Shown: piece after piece, positions 25,891-34,079 of the stretch
Layout of the letters: each line of letters opens with the position of its first letter
How positions within the stretch are numbered: position 1 is the first letter of the stretch
Assembly: GCF_001429505.1 (NCBI RefSeq)
Contig: NZ_LMJW01000001.1
Span: 36,241-100,240, forward strand
DNA length: 64,000 bases
Origin: Allobosea sp. Root483D1
GTDB taxonomy: Bacteria; Pseudomonadota; Alphaproteobacteria; Rhizobiales; Beijerinckiaceae
Reading direction: 5' to 3'
Made by a program: the position numbers and the translations under genes
The notes under the pieces: generated by a model
Told to the model about the DNA's origin: nothing
Databases searched by the model: none
The model's input: only the letters and a program-made list of their open reading frames with translations

Positions 25891-26724
25891 ATGCGTCTAC
25901 TCTTTCTCGGCGACATCGTCGGGCGCGCCGGCCGCCTCGCCGTCCAGGATCGCCTGCCCGGCCTGCGCGAGCGCTGGAAGCTCGATTGCGTCGTGATCAA
26001 CGGCGAGAACGCCGCCGGCGGCTTCGGCATCACCGAGGCGATCTGCGACGAGACCCTTGCCGCCGGCGCCGATGTCGTCACCCTCGGCAACCACTCCTGG
26101 GACCAGCGCGAGGCGCTGGTCTTCATCGAGCGCCAGCCGCGCCTGATCCGTCCGGCGAACTACCCGCCCGGCACGCCCGGCCGTGGCGCGACCGTGATCG
26201 AGGCGCGTAACGGCGCTCGCGTCCTCGTCGTCAACGTCATGGGCCGGCTGTTCATGGACGCGCTCGACGATCCCTTCGCGGCGCTCGATCGCGAGCTCGC
26301 CGCCTGCCCGCTGCGCGAGGCGGCCGACGCAGTCATCGTCGATGTCCATGCCGAGGCGACCAGCGAGAAGCTCGCCATGGCCTATTATCTCGATGGCCGC
26401 GCCAGCCTCGTCGTCGGCACCCATACCCATGTCCCGACTTCGGATACGCGCGTACTGCCGGCCGGCACCGCCTACCAGAGCGATGCCGGCATGTGCGGCG
26501 ACTATGACTCGATCCTCGGCATGCAGAAGGAAGAGTCGATCCGCCGCTTCCTGCAGAAGACGCCGGGCTCGCGGCTCGAGCCGGCGCTCGGCGAGGGCAC
26601 GCTGTCGGGCATCGCCGTCGAGACCGACGACAGGACCGGGCTCGCCAAGGCGGCCTGGCCGGTGCGTCTCGGCGCGACGCTGGCGGAAACCTGGCCGACC
26701 GCCTGGGATCAGCAGGGCGGCTGA
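25891..26724 (+). CDS. YmdB-like metallophosphoesterase (TIGR00282 family)
   Basis: This 277-residue calcineurin-like phosphoesterase starts MRLLFLGDIVGRAGRLAVQD. Metal-binding motifs are in family order: GDIVG, NGENAAGGFGI, LGNHSWDQ and VGTHTHVPT, with AGMCGDYDSILGM after them. Members cleave 2',3'-cyclic nucleotides and related phosphodiesters and affect RNA turnover or biofilm control in Bacillus. ATG 25891 is preferred over 25864 because the sequence then starts at the first beta strand. Its stop overlaps the ATG of the next gene. Confidence 0.92.
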   Translation: MRLLFLGDIVGRAGRLAVQDRLPGLRERWKLDCVVINGENAAGGFGITEAICDETLAAGADVVTLGNHSWDQREALVFIERQPRLIRPANYPPGTPGRGATVIEARNGARVLVVNVMGRLFMDALDDPFAALDRELAACPLREAADAVIVDVHAEATSEKLAMAYYLDGRASLVVGTHTHVPTSDTRVLPAGTAYQSDAGMCGDYDSILGMQKEESIRRFLQKTPGSRLEPALGEGTLSGIAVETDDRTGLAKAAWPVRLGATLAETWPTAWDQQGG

Positions 26725-27878
26725 TGTCGCAGCTCTTCTCCGCTTTCGTCGCCGTCTTCGTCGGCTACGCGGCCTCGGTCGCAGTAATCCTCGCCGCGGC
26801 GCAGGCGCTTGGTGCGACGCCGGGGCAGACCGTCTCGATGCTTGCCGGGCTCGCCTTTGCCAAGGGGCTCGCCAGCCTCATCCTGTCCTGGCGGCACCGC
26901 ATGCCGATCATCTGCGCCTGGTCGACGCCGGGCGCGGCGCTGATCGCGGCTGCGAGCGGCGTCGACATGGCCTCGGCCGTCGGTGCCTTCCTCGCTGCCG
27001 CCGCGCTGATGATGGCGACGGCAGCCTTCCGCCCGCTCGGCGCGTTGGTCGAGCGCATCCCGATGAGCATCGCCGCGGCTATGCTCGCCGGCGTGATCTT
27101 CCGCTTCGTCGTCGCCGTCTTCGACGAGACGAAGCTCCAGCCGGCCTTGGTGCTGACGCTGCTCGTCGTCTTCCTGCTGGCGCGACTGTGGAATCCCTTC
27201 CTTGGCGTCATCGCGGCACTGGGTGCAGGTCTCGCGCTCGCCTTCGCCACCGGCACCGCGACGTTGCCGGCCGGGCCGGTGGCGCTGACCCATATCGAGC
27301 TGATCGTCCCGCATCTCGACCTGACCGCGATCGTCGGCATCGGCATCCCGCTCTATCTCGTCACCATGGCGGCGCAGAACCTGCCGGGCTTTGCCGTGCT
27401 GCGCGCCGCAGGCTATCAGCCGCCGACGCCCTCCTGCCTGTTCGTCACCGGGCTGATGTCCCTTCTGACGGCCCCGACCGGTGCGCATATGGTCAACATG
27501 GCGGCGATCAGCGCGTCGATCTGTACCGGCGCCGACACCCATCCCGATCCCAAGCAGCGCTGGAAGGCCGGAATCTGGTACGGCTTCTTCTGGCTCGCCA
27601 TTGCGGCGACTGCCGGCCTCCTGCTCGCACTGATCCTCGCCATGCCCAAGGCGCTAATCGTTGCGGTCGCCGGCCTTGGCCTCGTCGGCTCACTGACAGG
27701 CGCGCTCGGCCAGGCGATGGGGAGCGACAAGGATCGCTTTGCCGCGGTCGTCACCTTCGCGGTTGCGGCTTCCAGCCTGTCGCTGTTCGGCGTCGGCTCT
27801 GCCTTCTGGAGCTTGGTCGCGGGGCTTATGGTCTTGACATTGGATCACGCCGCAGGCCGTTTGCGCGCCAGATCATGA
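26724..27878 (+). CDS. Benzoate/H+ symporter BenE-like transporter
   Basis: This 384-residue inner-membrane protein has 10-12 hydrophobic segments and the BenE family pattern: MLAGLAFAKGLASLILSWRH, RMPIICAWSTPGAALIAAAS and LVTMAAQNLPGFAVLRAAGY. BenE proteins import benzoate with protons, but no aromatic ring-cleavage genes are nearby, so the substrate here is open. The ATG overlaps the TGA of the phosphoesterase by one base and its own stop overlaps the next start, so the four genes of this run look translationally coupled. Confidence 0.9.
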   Translation: MSQLFSAFVAVFVGYAASVAVILAAAQALGATPGQTVSMLAGLAFAKGLASLILSWRHRMPIICAWSTPGAALIAAASGVDMASAVGAFLAAAALMMATAAFRPLGALVERIPMSIAAAMLAGVIFRFVVAVFDETKLQPALVLTLLVVFLLARLWNPFLGVIAALGAGLALAFATGTATLPAGPVALTHIELIVPHLDLTAIVGIGIPLYLVTMAAQNLPGFAVLRAAGYQPPTPSCLFVTGLMSLLTAPTGAHMVNMAAISASICTGADTHPDPKQRWKAGIWYGFFWLAIAATAGLLLALILAMPKALIVAVAGLGLVGSLTGALGQAMGSDKDRFAAVVTFAVAASSLSLFGVGSAFWSLVAGLMVLTLDHAAGRLRARS

Positions 27879-28528
27879 CTACGAACCCGCCCCGCACCCG
27901 CCTGATGCTCGTCACGCCGCCGATCTCGGATCCCGGCGCGATCACCTTTCGCCTGATGCAGGCCTTCGCCGGCGGCGATGTCGCCGCCGTGCTGCTGCGG
28001 CTCGCGCCCGGCGACGAGCGCAGCCTGACCGAACGGGTCAAGGCTCTGGCTGCGCCGGTGCAGGCACAGAACGTCGCTTTGGTGGTCGAGGCCTCGGCCC
28101 AGGTCGCCAGCCGCGGCGGCGCCGACGGCGTCCATTTGACCCAGGGGGCCGATGTGATCGCCGATGCGCGGTCCAGCCTGAAGCAGGAGCGCATCATCGG
28201 GGTAGGGGGCCTGCGCTCGCGCCATGACGCGATGGATATGGGCGAGGCCGGTGTCGACTATGTCATGTTCGGCGAGCCGCGGCCGGACGGCTCGCTGCCG
28301 CCCTTGCCGGCGGTGATCGAACGCGCATCCTGGTGGGCCGAGATCTTCGAGACGCCCTGCATCGCCTATTGCCCGGATGCTGAGTCGGTTCCGGCCCTGA
28401 TCGAGACAGGTGCCGAATTCGTCGCGCTCGGCGAATGGGTCTTCGCCGACGGCGTCGACATCCGCGCCGCGGTCGCCGCGGCCGATGCCGCGATCGCCGC
28501 GCAGCACGCCCGCAGGACGACGCGATGA
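27875..28528 (+). CDS. Thiamine phosphate synthase (ThiE/TenI)-like protein
   Basis: This 217-residue TIM-barrel protein starts MTTNPPRTRLMLVTPPISDP. Matching features are ADGVHLTQGADVIADARSSL and the phosphate-binding turn IGVGGLRSRHDAMDMGEAGV with DYVMFGEPRPDG. ThiE joins the thiazole and pyrimidine parts of thiamine; this divergent copy could have another role, since the other thi genes are not here. ATGA overlap with the benE-like stop shows coupling, and the next gene overlaps its stop in the same way. Confidence 0.8.
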   Translation: MTTNPPRTRLMLVTPPISDPGAITFRLMQAFAGGDVAAVLLRLAPGDERSLTERVKALAAPVQAQNVALVVEASAQVASRGGADGVHLTQGADVIADARSSLKQERIIGVGGLRSRHDAMDMGEAGVDYVMFGEPRPDGSLPPLPAVIERASWWAEIFETPCIAYCPDAESVPALIETGAEFVALGEWVFADGVDIRAAVAAADAAIAAQHARRTTR

Positions 28529-29445
28529 GGCTTGCGCTCGCCGCGCTTGCCCTGACGTTCGCCCTCCCCGCCGCCGCGGTGGAGCCGGACGTCGCCTATG
28601 GCGCCTATCAGGCCGGGCATTATCGGCGCGCCCAGTCGGAAGCGCTGAAGCGGCTCGAGGCCGATCCCAAGGACGCCGCCGCGATGACGCTGCTCGGCGA
28701 GATCTATCGGCAGGGGCTCGGCGTCCGCATCGACCCCAAGGCAGCTGCCGACTGGTACCGCCTTGCGGCCGACAAAGGCGACGTCAACGCGATCTTCGCC
28801 CTCGGCATGGCGCTGCTGGAAGGCCGCGGCGTGACGCGCGATCCGAAGGCCGGCGGCGCCCTGCTGGAGAAGGCCGCCGCCGCCGGCCACCCCGCCGCCA
28901 ACTACAACCTCGCCCTCGCCTTGCTCGCGACCGGGCGGCCGCCGGACGACCAGCGCGCTATCGCCGACCTTCGGATCGCCGCCGCCGCCGATCTCGGCGA
29001 TGCCCAGCATGCGCTCGCCGTGCTCTACAAGATCGGCCGCGGCGTGGCGCAGGATGACGGCATGGCGGCCGAATGGATGGGCAAGGCTGCAGCCAGCGGG
29101 CTGATCGCCGGCGAGGTCGAATACGCGATCATGCTGTTCAACGGCGATGGCATCGCCAAGGACGAACGCGCCGCGGCCAGGCTCTTCATCCGCGCCGCCA
29201 ACAAGGGCAACGCCATCGCCCAGAACCGGCTGGCCAAGCTCTACCAGTTCGGCCGCGCCGTCCCGCCCGACCTGTCGGAGGCGGCAGCCTGGCATCTGGC
29301 GGCCCGTGCCCAAGGGCTCGGCGACGCCACGCTCGACCAGATCCTGGAGCGGTTGTCGCCAGAGCAGCGCACCCGCGCCGCCCGCCTCGCGGCCGACCGG
29401 ATCGAGGCCACGGCCTTGACGACGCCGAGCCAACCGAGCAAGTGA
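28525..29445 (+). CDS. Sel1-like repeat protein, exported
   Basis: This 306-residue protein has a signal peptide (MRLALAALALTFALPAAA) and then a chain of Sel1/TPR-like helical repeats, for example AAADWYRLAADKGDVNAIFA, GGALLEKAAAAGHPAANYNL and AARLFIRAANKGNAIAQNRL. Sel1 repeats mediate protein-protein contact, often in the periplasm or at the envelope. The start overlaps the ThiE-like stop (ATGA). The ligand is unknown. It precedes an inositol monophosphatase and the MotA/OmpA pair, a group I recall as conserved in Rhizobiales. Confidence 0.9.
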   Translation: MRLALAALALTFALPAAAVEPDVAYGAYQAGHYRRAQSEALKRLEADPKDAAAMTLLGEIYRQGLGVRIDPKAAADWYRLAADKGDVNAIFALGMALLEGRGVTRDPKAGGALLEKAAAAGHPAANYNLALALLATGRPPDDQRAIADLRIAAAADLGDAQHALAVLYKIGRGVAQDDGMAAEWMGKAAASGLIAGEVEYAIMLFNGDGIAKDERAAARLFIRAANKGNAIAQNRLAKLYQFGRAVPPDLSEAAAWHLAARAQGLGDATLDQILERLSPEQRTRAARLAADRIEATALTTPSQPSK

Positions 29446-29530
29446 CGACCGAATTCGCGCCGCGCAACCGGCGCCGCTCTTTGATAGTCTGTTCCATTCT
29501 GCCGCGCTCCTGGCGCCCGAGGTTTCGACA

Positions 29531-30319
29531 ATGATCCGCTCCCCCCTGATGACCGTGATGACCGATGCCGTGATGAAGGCGTCGCGTTCGCTGAAGCGCG
29601 ATTTCGGCGAGGTCGAGAACCTGCAGGTCCTGGCCAAGGGTCCGGGCGATTTCGTTTCCAAGGCCGACCACAAGGCCGAGGAGATCCTGCGCGCGGCGCT
29701 GGAGAAGGCGCGGCCGGGCTACGGCTTCGTCATGGAAGAGAGCGGCGTCGTCGTCGGGACCGACGAGAGCAATCGCTGGCATATCGACCCGCTCGACGGC
29801 ACCCACAACTTCCTGCGCGGCATCCCGCACTGGAACATCTCGGTGGCGCTGGAGCGCGACAACCAGTTCATCGCCGGCGTGATCTACGACGCCGCCAAGG
29901 ACGAGCTCTTCATCGCCGAGAAGGGCAAGGGCGCCTATGCCAACAACCGCCGCCTGCGCGTTTCCGGCCGGCGCGAATCGGCCGATATGCTGATCGGCAT
30001 GGGCGTGCCCCATATCGGCAAGGGCGGCCACCCGCTCTTCCTGAAGGAGCTGGGCGCGGTGATGAGCCGCTTCGCCAATGTCCGGCGCATGGGCTCGGCC
30101 GCGCTCGACATCGCCTATGTCGCCGCCGGCCGCATGGACGCCTATTGGGAACGCGGCCTCAACACCTGGGATTTCGGCGCCGGCGCGGTGATGGTGCGCG
30201 AGGCGGGCGGCACATTCGGCACGCTCGACGGCAAGCAGCCAACCTCGGCCAAGGACGTGATCTGCGGCAACGAAGCCGGCGAGCCGGCGTTGCGCGCAGT
30301 CCTCAAGACCGTTCTTTGA
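29531..30319 (+). CDS. Inositol monophosphatase family protein
   Basis: This 262-residue protein of SuhB type has the Mg2+ site residues of the family: EES in VMEESG near residue 74, WHIDPLDGTHNFLRGIP around 84-100 and a C-terminal WDFGAGAVMVREAGG. It hydrolyses inositol 1-phosphate or a related sugar phosphate, and in bacteria often acts on ribosome biogenesis through SuhB. Starts MIRSPLMTVMTDAVMKASRS. Followed by a MotA-like gene after 86 bp. Confidence 0.93.
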   Translation: MIRSPLMTVMTDAVMKASRSLKRDFGEVENLQVLAKGPGDFVSKADHKAEEILRAALEKARPGYGFVMEESGVVVGTDESNRWHIDPLDGTHNFLRGIPHWNISVALERDNQFIAGVIYDAAKDELFIAEKGKGAYANNRRLRVSGRRESADMLIGMGVPHIGKGGHPLFLKELGAVMSRFANVRRMGSAALDIAYVAAGRMDAYWERGLNTWDFGAGAVMVREAGGTFGTLDGKQPTSAKDVICGNEAGEPALRAVLKTVL

Positions 30320-30405
30320 CGAAACCGAGGCCGTTTTCGGCTTGATCCCAGCGTGGCGGGAGGCGACAGTCGCCGCCGCGACGAAACCGGATCGGATGAG
30401 CAGGC

Positions 30406-31443
30406 ATGGCCAATGACGAGGCGGCCCCCGAGGTCCCGCCGCTGGAGCCCCCAGCGACGGCACCCCATAGGCCGCAGGCGTTCCGTTTCTCCCGCCCGCT
30501 GCGCTATTTTCTCCGCGCGCTGGTCTTCCTTGCGCTGATCGGCTTCCTGATCTTCATCCTGCAGGACGGGCTGCGCACCGCCTTCATGACCAATCCGGGC
30601 CTCAACGGCCTGATCGTCGGGGCGCTCGCAGTCGGCGTGCTGCTGGCGCTGCGCGAGATCTGGCGCGTCGACAGCGAGGCTCGCTCCGCCAACCGCATGG
30701 CCGCCGATCCGTCCGGGACGACGATCCGGCGCAACCAGGTGATCAGCCCGCTGGCACCCGTGCTGCCGGCGCTGGACCAGCGCAACCTCGCCCCCAGCCA
30801 GGCGGCAAGCCTGCTCGAATCGGTCGCGGTCAGGCTCGACGACGGCCGCGAGGTTCTGCGCTATCTCGCCGGCCTCCTCGTCTTCCTCGGCCTGCTCGGC
30901 ACCTTCTGGGGCCTGCTGGAAACCGTCTCCTCGGTCGGCAATGTCATCAAGAGCCTGCGCACCGGCGCGGAAGCCGGCGTGCTCTTCGACGAGCTCAAGG
31001 CCGGCCTCGCCGCCCCGCTCGCCGGCATGGGCCTGTCGTTCTCGTCCTCGCTGTTCGGCATCGCCGGCTCGCTGATCCTCGGCTTCCTCGACCTGCAGGT
31101 GGGCCAGGGCCAGCGCCGCTTCCGTAACGAGATCGAGGGCTATCTCGGCACCGCCACCGCGAATTCCGCGACCATCCCGCTGGCGATGCCGGTTTCCGGC
31201 CCGTCCGGCGACGTCCTGGTCGAGCGCCTCGACAAGCTCCAGGCGGCGATGCAGGACGGCTCCAACAACCGCGCGGCGACGCAGGCGCTGGCCAATCTCG
31301 CCGAGGGCATCCAGGGCCTCGTCCAGCACATGCGCTCCGAGCAGCAACTGATCCGCGACTGGGTCGAGGCGCAGGCGGTGCGCGAGAAGGATTTGAAACG
31401 CCTGATCGAGCGCCTCGCCGCCGAGCGGGTGGGCGAGTCATGA
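30406..31443 (+). CDS. MotA/TolQ/ExbB-like inner-membrane proton-channel protein
   Basis: This 345-residue protein has a Pro-rich N-terminus and four predicted membrane segments at about 36-54, 65-84, 152-172 and 205-228. The last two, with GLLGTFWGLLETVSSVGN and AAPLAGMGLSFSSSLFGIAG, correspond to the MotA/TolQ/ExbB channel core. The C-terminus is helical. It pairs with the OmpA-like gene that starts 52 bp downstream, the equivalent of MotA with MotB. No flagellar genes are near, so the pair probably couples ion flow to envelope work other than swimming. Confidence 0.85.
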   Translation: MANDEAAPEVPPLEPPATAPHRPQAFRFSRPLRYFLRALVFLALIGFLIFILQDGLRTAFMTNPGLNGLIVGALAVGVLLALREIWRVDSEARSANRMAADPSGTTIRRNQVISPLAPVLPALDQRNLAPSQAASLLESVAVRLDDGREVLRYLAGLLVFLGLLGTFWGLLETVSSVGNVIKSLRTGAEAGVLFDELKAGLAAPLAGMGLSFSSSLFGIAGSLILGFLDLQVGQGQRRFRNEIEGYLGTATANSATIPLAMPVSGPSGDVLVERLDKLQAAMQDGSNNRAATQALANLAEGIQGLVQHMRSEQQLIRDWVEAQAVREKDLKRLIERLAAERVGES

Positions 31444-31495
31444 CGCTGCCATGCTGCTGCGGCATCGCTGACGCTGATCGCTGGAAAGGCTGAGC

Positions 31496-32515
31496 ATGGC
31501 CCTGTCGCGCGCGCATCGCCGGGAAGAGGTCAATTTCTGGCCGGGCTTCGTCGATGCGCTCTCGACGATGCTGATCGGCATCGTCTTCCTGCTGTCGGTC
31601 TTCGTCCTCGGCCAGTTCTTCCTGTCGCAGGAGATCAGTGGCAGGGACACGGTGCTTGACCGGCTGAACCGCCAGCTTTCCGAGCTCACCGACCTGCTCG
31701 CGCTCGAACGGTCGACCGGCAAGGAAGCGAAGGACTCGCTCGCTTTGCTGCAGTCCTCCCTCGCCAGCGAGCAGGCCGAGCGCAGCCGGGTCCAGGGGTT
31801 GCTCGACGGTGCCGTCAACAACAATGCCTCGGCCCAGCTCGCCGATACGCAGAAGGCGCTCGACGCCGAAAAACAGCTTTCGACCAAGGCGCAGGCGACC
31901 GTCGAGATGGTCAACCAGCAGATCGTTGCCATGCGCCGCCAGCTTGCGGCGCTGGAGGAGGCGATCGGCGCGGCCGAGGCCAAGGACAAGGAATCGCAGA
32001 CGCGCATTTCCGAGCTCGGCTCGCGCCTCAACGTCGCGCTGGCACAGCGCGTGCAGGAGCTGGCGCGCTACCGCTCCGACTTCTTCGGACGCCTGCGCCA
32101 GGTGCTCGGCACCCGCCCCGACATCCGCGTCGTCGGCGACCGCTTCGTCTTCCAGTCCGAGGTGTTCTTCGATGCCGGCCAGGCCGTGCTGAAGCCGGAA
32201 GGCCGCGGCGAGCTCGACAAGCTCGGCGGCATCATCGCCGATCTCGGCCGCGAGATGCCGCCTGACCTGCCCTGGATCCTGCGCGTCGACGGCCACACCG
32301 ACAACCGGCCGATCCGCTCGCCGCAATTCCCCTCGAACTGGAGCCTGTCGACCGCGCGCGCCGTCGCCGTGGTCGAATACCTGGTCAGCAAGGGTATTCC
32401 CGCCGACCGCATCGCCGCGACCGGCTTCGGCGAGTTCCAGCCGCTCGATGTCGCCAACAACGACGAGGCCTGGCGCCGCAACCGCAGGATCGAGTTCAAG
32501 ATCACCGAGCGGTGA
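31496..32515 (+). CDS. MotB/OmpA-like peptidoglycan-binding partner
   Basis: This 339-residue protein has one membrane segment at about residues 15-43 (NFWPGFVDALSTMLIGIVFL) that contains an Asp in the place of the MotB proton-carrying residue. Then comes a long coiled coil at about 50-190 and a C-terminal OmpA domain at about 215-338 (RVDGHTDNRPIRS, LSTARAVAVVEYLVSK, RRNRRIEFKITE). The OmpA domain should anchor to peptidoglycan. The long coiled coil, longer than in flagellar MotB, is a notable feature of this pair. Confidence 0.88.
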   Translation: MALSRAHRREEVNFWPGFVDALSTMLIGIVFLLSVFVLGQFFLSQEISGRDTVLDRLNRQLSELTDLLALERSTGKEAKDSLALLQSSLASEQAERSRVQGLLDGAVNNNASAQLADTQKALDAEKQLSTKAQATVEMVNQQIVAMRRQLAALEEAIGAAEAKDKESQTRISELGSRLNVALAQRVQELARYRSDFFGRLRQVLGTRPDIRVVGDRFVFQSEVFFDAGQAVLKPEGRGELDKLGGIIADLGREMPPDLPWILRVDGHTDNRPIRSPQFPSNWSLSTARAVAVVEYLVSKGIPADRIAATGFGEFQPLDVANNDEAWRRNRRIEFKITER

Positions 32516-32533
32516 CGGAGCCGAAACGCTGCC

Positions 32534-32926
32534 TCAATGCCGCTGGGCGATCTGGATCAGGTTGCCGCAGGTGTCGTCGAAGACCGCGGTCGTGACCGGG
32601 CCGAGATGGACCGGCGGTTGGGTGAAGGCGACGCCGAGCGCCGATAGCCGCGCATGCTCGGCATGGACGTCCTCGACCCCGAAGGAGGTCGCCGGGATGC
32701 CGTCGGCGACGAGTGCGCTCTTCAATGGCTTCGCGGCGGGATGCTCGTCCGGCTCGAGCAGGAGCTCGACGCCGTCGGGATCGCCCGGCGAGGTCAGGGT
32801 CAGCCAGCGATGCTGGCCCATCGGGATGTCGTGCTTGAGCTCGAAGCCGAGAATGTCGCGGTAGAAGCGCAGTGCCTTCTCCTGGTCATCGACCAGCACG
32901 CTCGTCACGACGATCTTGATCGGCAT
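32534..32926 (-). CDS. VOC (glyoxalase/bleomycin resistance) family protein
   Basis: This 130-residue protein starts MPIKIVVTSVLVDDQEKALRF, with the VOC beta-alpha-beta pattern: RFYRDILGFELKHDIPMGQH, then SALGVAFTQPPVHLGPVTTA and FDDTCGNLIQIAQ. VOC proteins bind a divalent metal and act on small substrates or bind drugs. Start ATG 32926 has an AAGGAGA ribosome-binding site. Its first 41 bases lie within the 3' end of the ArsR gene, so translation is probably coupled and the pair co-regulated. Confidence 0.88.
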   Translation of the reverse strand: MPIKIVVTSVLVDDQEKALRFYRDILGFELKHDIPMGQHRWLTLTSPGDPDGVELLLEPDEHPAAKPLKSALVADGIPATSFGVEDVHAEHARLSALGVAFTQPPVHLGPVTTAVFDDTCGNLIQIAQRH

Positions 32927-33230
32927 CGTTTGTCTCCTTCTCCGGCGGCTCGGCCAGCGGCCGCATCCACACATCCCACATCTGCCGCAGCGGCGAGCGC
33001 TCGAGGAAATGATGCTTGCTGCGCCAGCGCCATTCAGTACGGAGCAGCCCCGCATCCTCCAGTACCTGCAGATGCTTCGACAGCGCCTGCCGCGAGAGGC
33101 TCACGCCGTGCCAGCTGATCAGGCGGACATGCAATTCGAACAGCGTCTGCCCGTCCCGCTCCGTCAGCTCGTCCAGCATGCGGCGCCGCGTCGGATCGGC
33201 CAGCGCCCGGAAGAGGCGATCGAAGTCCAT
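32886..33230 (-). CDS. ArsR family transcriptional regulator
   Basis: This 114-residue winged-helix protein starts MDFDRLFRALADPTRRRMLD and has HGVSLSRQALSKHLQVLEDA as recognition helix. No metal-site cysteines are present, so it likely senses an organic ligand or protein partner rather than metal. It is the typical repressor of VOC and AHSA1-type neighbours and binds an operator of the GCAA-TTGC type: a perfect 15-bp palindrome lies upstream, shared with the divergent DHFR-like gene. Its 3' end overlaps the VOC gene. Confidence 0.9.
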   Translation of the reverse strand: MDFDRLFRALADPTRRRMLDELTERDGQTLFELHVRLISWHGVSLSRQALSKHLQVLEDAGLLRTEWRWRSKHHFLERSPLRQMWDVWMRPLAEPPEKETNDADQDRRDERAGR

Positions 33231-33250
33231 AAGCCGTTGCTAGCACGCAG

Positions 33251-33288
33251 GCTCTCATCATGCAATTATCTGGTTGCATGATGAGAGC
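33251..33288. promoter_or_regulatory. Perfect 15-bp inverted repeat, probable ArsR operator
   Basis: Arms 33251-33265 and 33274-33288 are perfectly complementary around an 8-bp spacer. The inner part ATGCAA-N8-TTGCAT has the symmetry of operators used by non-metal ArsR regulators. It stands 20 bp before the ArsR gene and 87 bp before the divergent DHFR-like gene, so one site can control both promoters. Confidence 0.65.
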
Positions 33289-33375
33289 ATGGCGTCACCG
33301 GCCGGCGGACCTTGCCTCCTGTCACGTTCGGGGGGCGTTGGAGCTATCCTCAAGCTGCATTGGAGATTTTGCAGC

Positions 33376-33906
33376 ATGGCGAAACTCGTCTTCGGAATGA
33401 ACCTATCACTGGACGGCTATGTCGACCTCCAGGCATCCGCGCCTGATGCCGCGCTCTTCTGTCACTGGACCGAGCATGTGCGCGATCTGGCCGGCAGCGT
33501 GTACGGCCGCCGCATGTATGAGACCATGCGCTATTGGGACGAAGACCGCCCCGAATGGACGAAGGAGCAGCGCGAATTCGCTGCGGCCTGGCGGCATCAG
33601 CCGAAATGGGTGGCGTCGCGCTCGTTGAAGTCGGTCGGACCGAACGCCACGCTCGTTGCCGATGGTGTCGAGGCCGTGGTCCGTGAACTGAAAGCCCGGC
33701 TCGTTGGCGAGATCGCCGTTTCAGGGCCGGAGCTGGCGCAAAGCCTGACCGACATTGGTCTCATCGACGAGTATCGGCTCTACCTCCACCCCATCGTGCT
33801 CGGACGCGGCATGCCGTTCTTCGCCGGCCCACGCCCGCCGCTCCGCCTCGTCGCCGACGATCGGATTGGCGGAGACGTGATCAGGTTGACCTACGTTCCC
33901 GCCTGA
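33376..33906 (+). CDS. Dihydrofolate reductase-like family protein (RibD C-terminal domain)
   Basis: This 176-residue protein starts MAKLVFGMNLSLDGYVDLQA and continues with GRRMYETMRYW, GPELAQSLTDIGLIDEYRLY and HPIVLGRGMPFFAG, the pattern of the RibD_C/YyaP/YwjB group. Such proteins are NADPH-dependent reductases of pteridine- or pyrimidine-like substrates. ATG 33376 is preferred to an upstream ATG at 33274 inside the palindrome. It is divergent from ArsR/VOC and probably belongs to the same regulon. Confidence 0.85.
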   Translation: MAKLVFGMNLSLDGYVDLQASAPDAALFCHWTEHVRDLAGSVYGRRMYETMRYWDEDRPEWTKEQREFAAAWRHQPKWVASRSLKSVGPNATLVADGVEAVVRELKARLVGEIAVSGPELAQSLTDIGLIDEYRLYLHPIVLGRGMPFFAGPRPPLRLVADDRIGGDVIRLTYVPA

Positions 33907-34032
33907 TCGCGCAACTCCCTCGATAGGTCCGGGAGGCAGCGAAACCTCTACGAGCAAACCCCTGCGAAAAGCAGCGGCGTGCCATGCCACTTCAACAGGT
34001 GCGCTGCCGCCCGCTCGTGCTAGGCTGACATC

Positions 34033-34050
34033 TGGTATGGTAGTATACCA
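34033..34050. promoter_or_regulatory. GntR/NagR-type operator upstream of nagB (TGGTAT-N6-ATACCA)
   Basis: A perfect 6-bp inverted repeat with inner GGTAGT lies 30 bp before the nagB start. It matches the TGGTAT/ATACCA style of HutC-subfamily GntR regulators of amino-sugar catabolism (NagR, NagQ, DasR). No such regulator gene lies in the window, so it must act in trans. Confidence 0.65.
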
Positions 34051-34079
34051 ACGCCGCAGCCGAGCCCGGCAGGAGCAGC

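Noticed and set aside
27875..28528. TPP riboswitch upstream of the ThiE-like gene
   Set aside because: The gene starts inside the previous stop codon, leaving no leader for a riboswitch.
30406..32515. Zorya anti-phage system (ZorAB)
   Set aside because: The pair has the right general type, but no ZorC, ZorD or ZorE gene is adjacent, and the neighbours are housekeeping genes.
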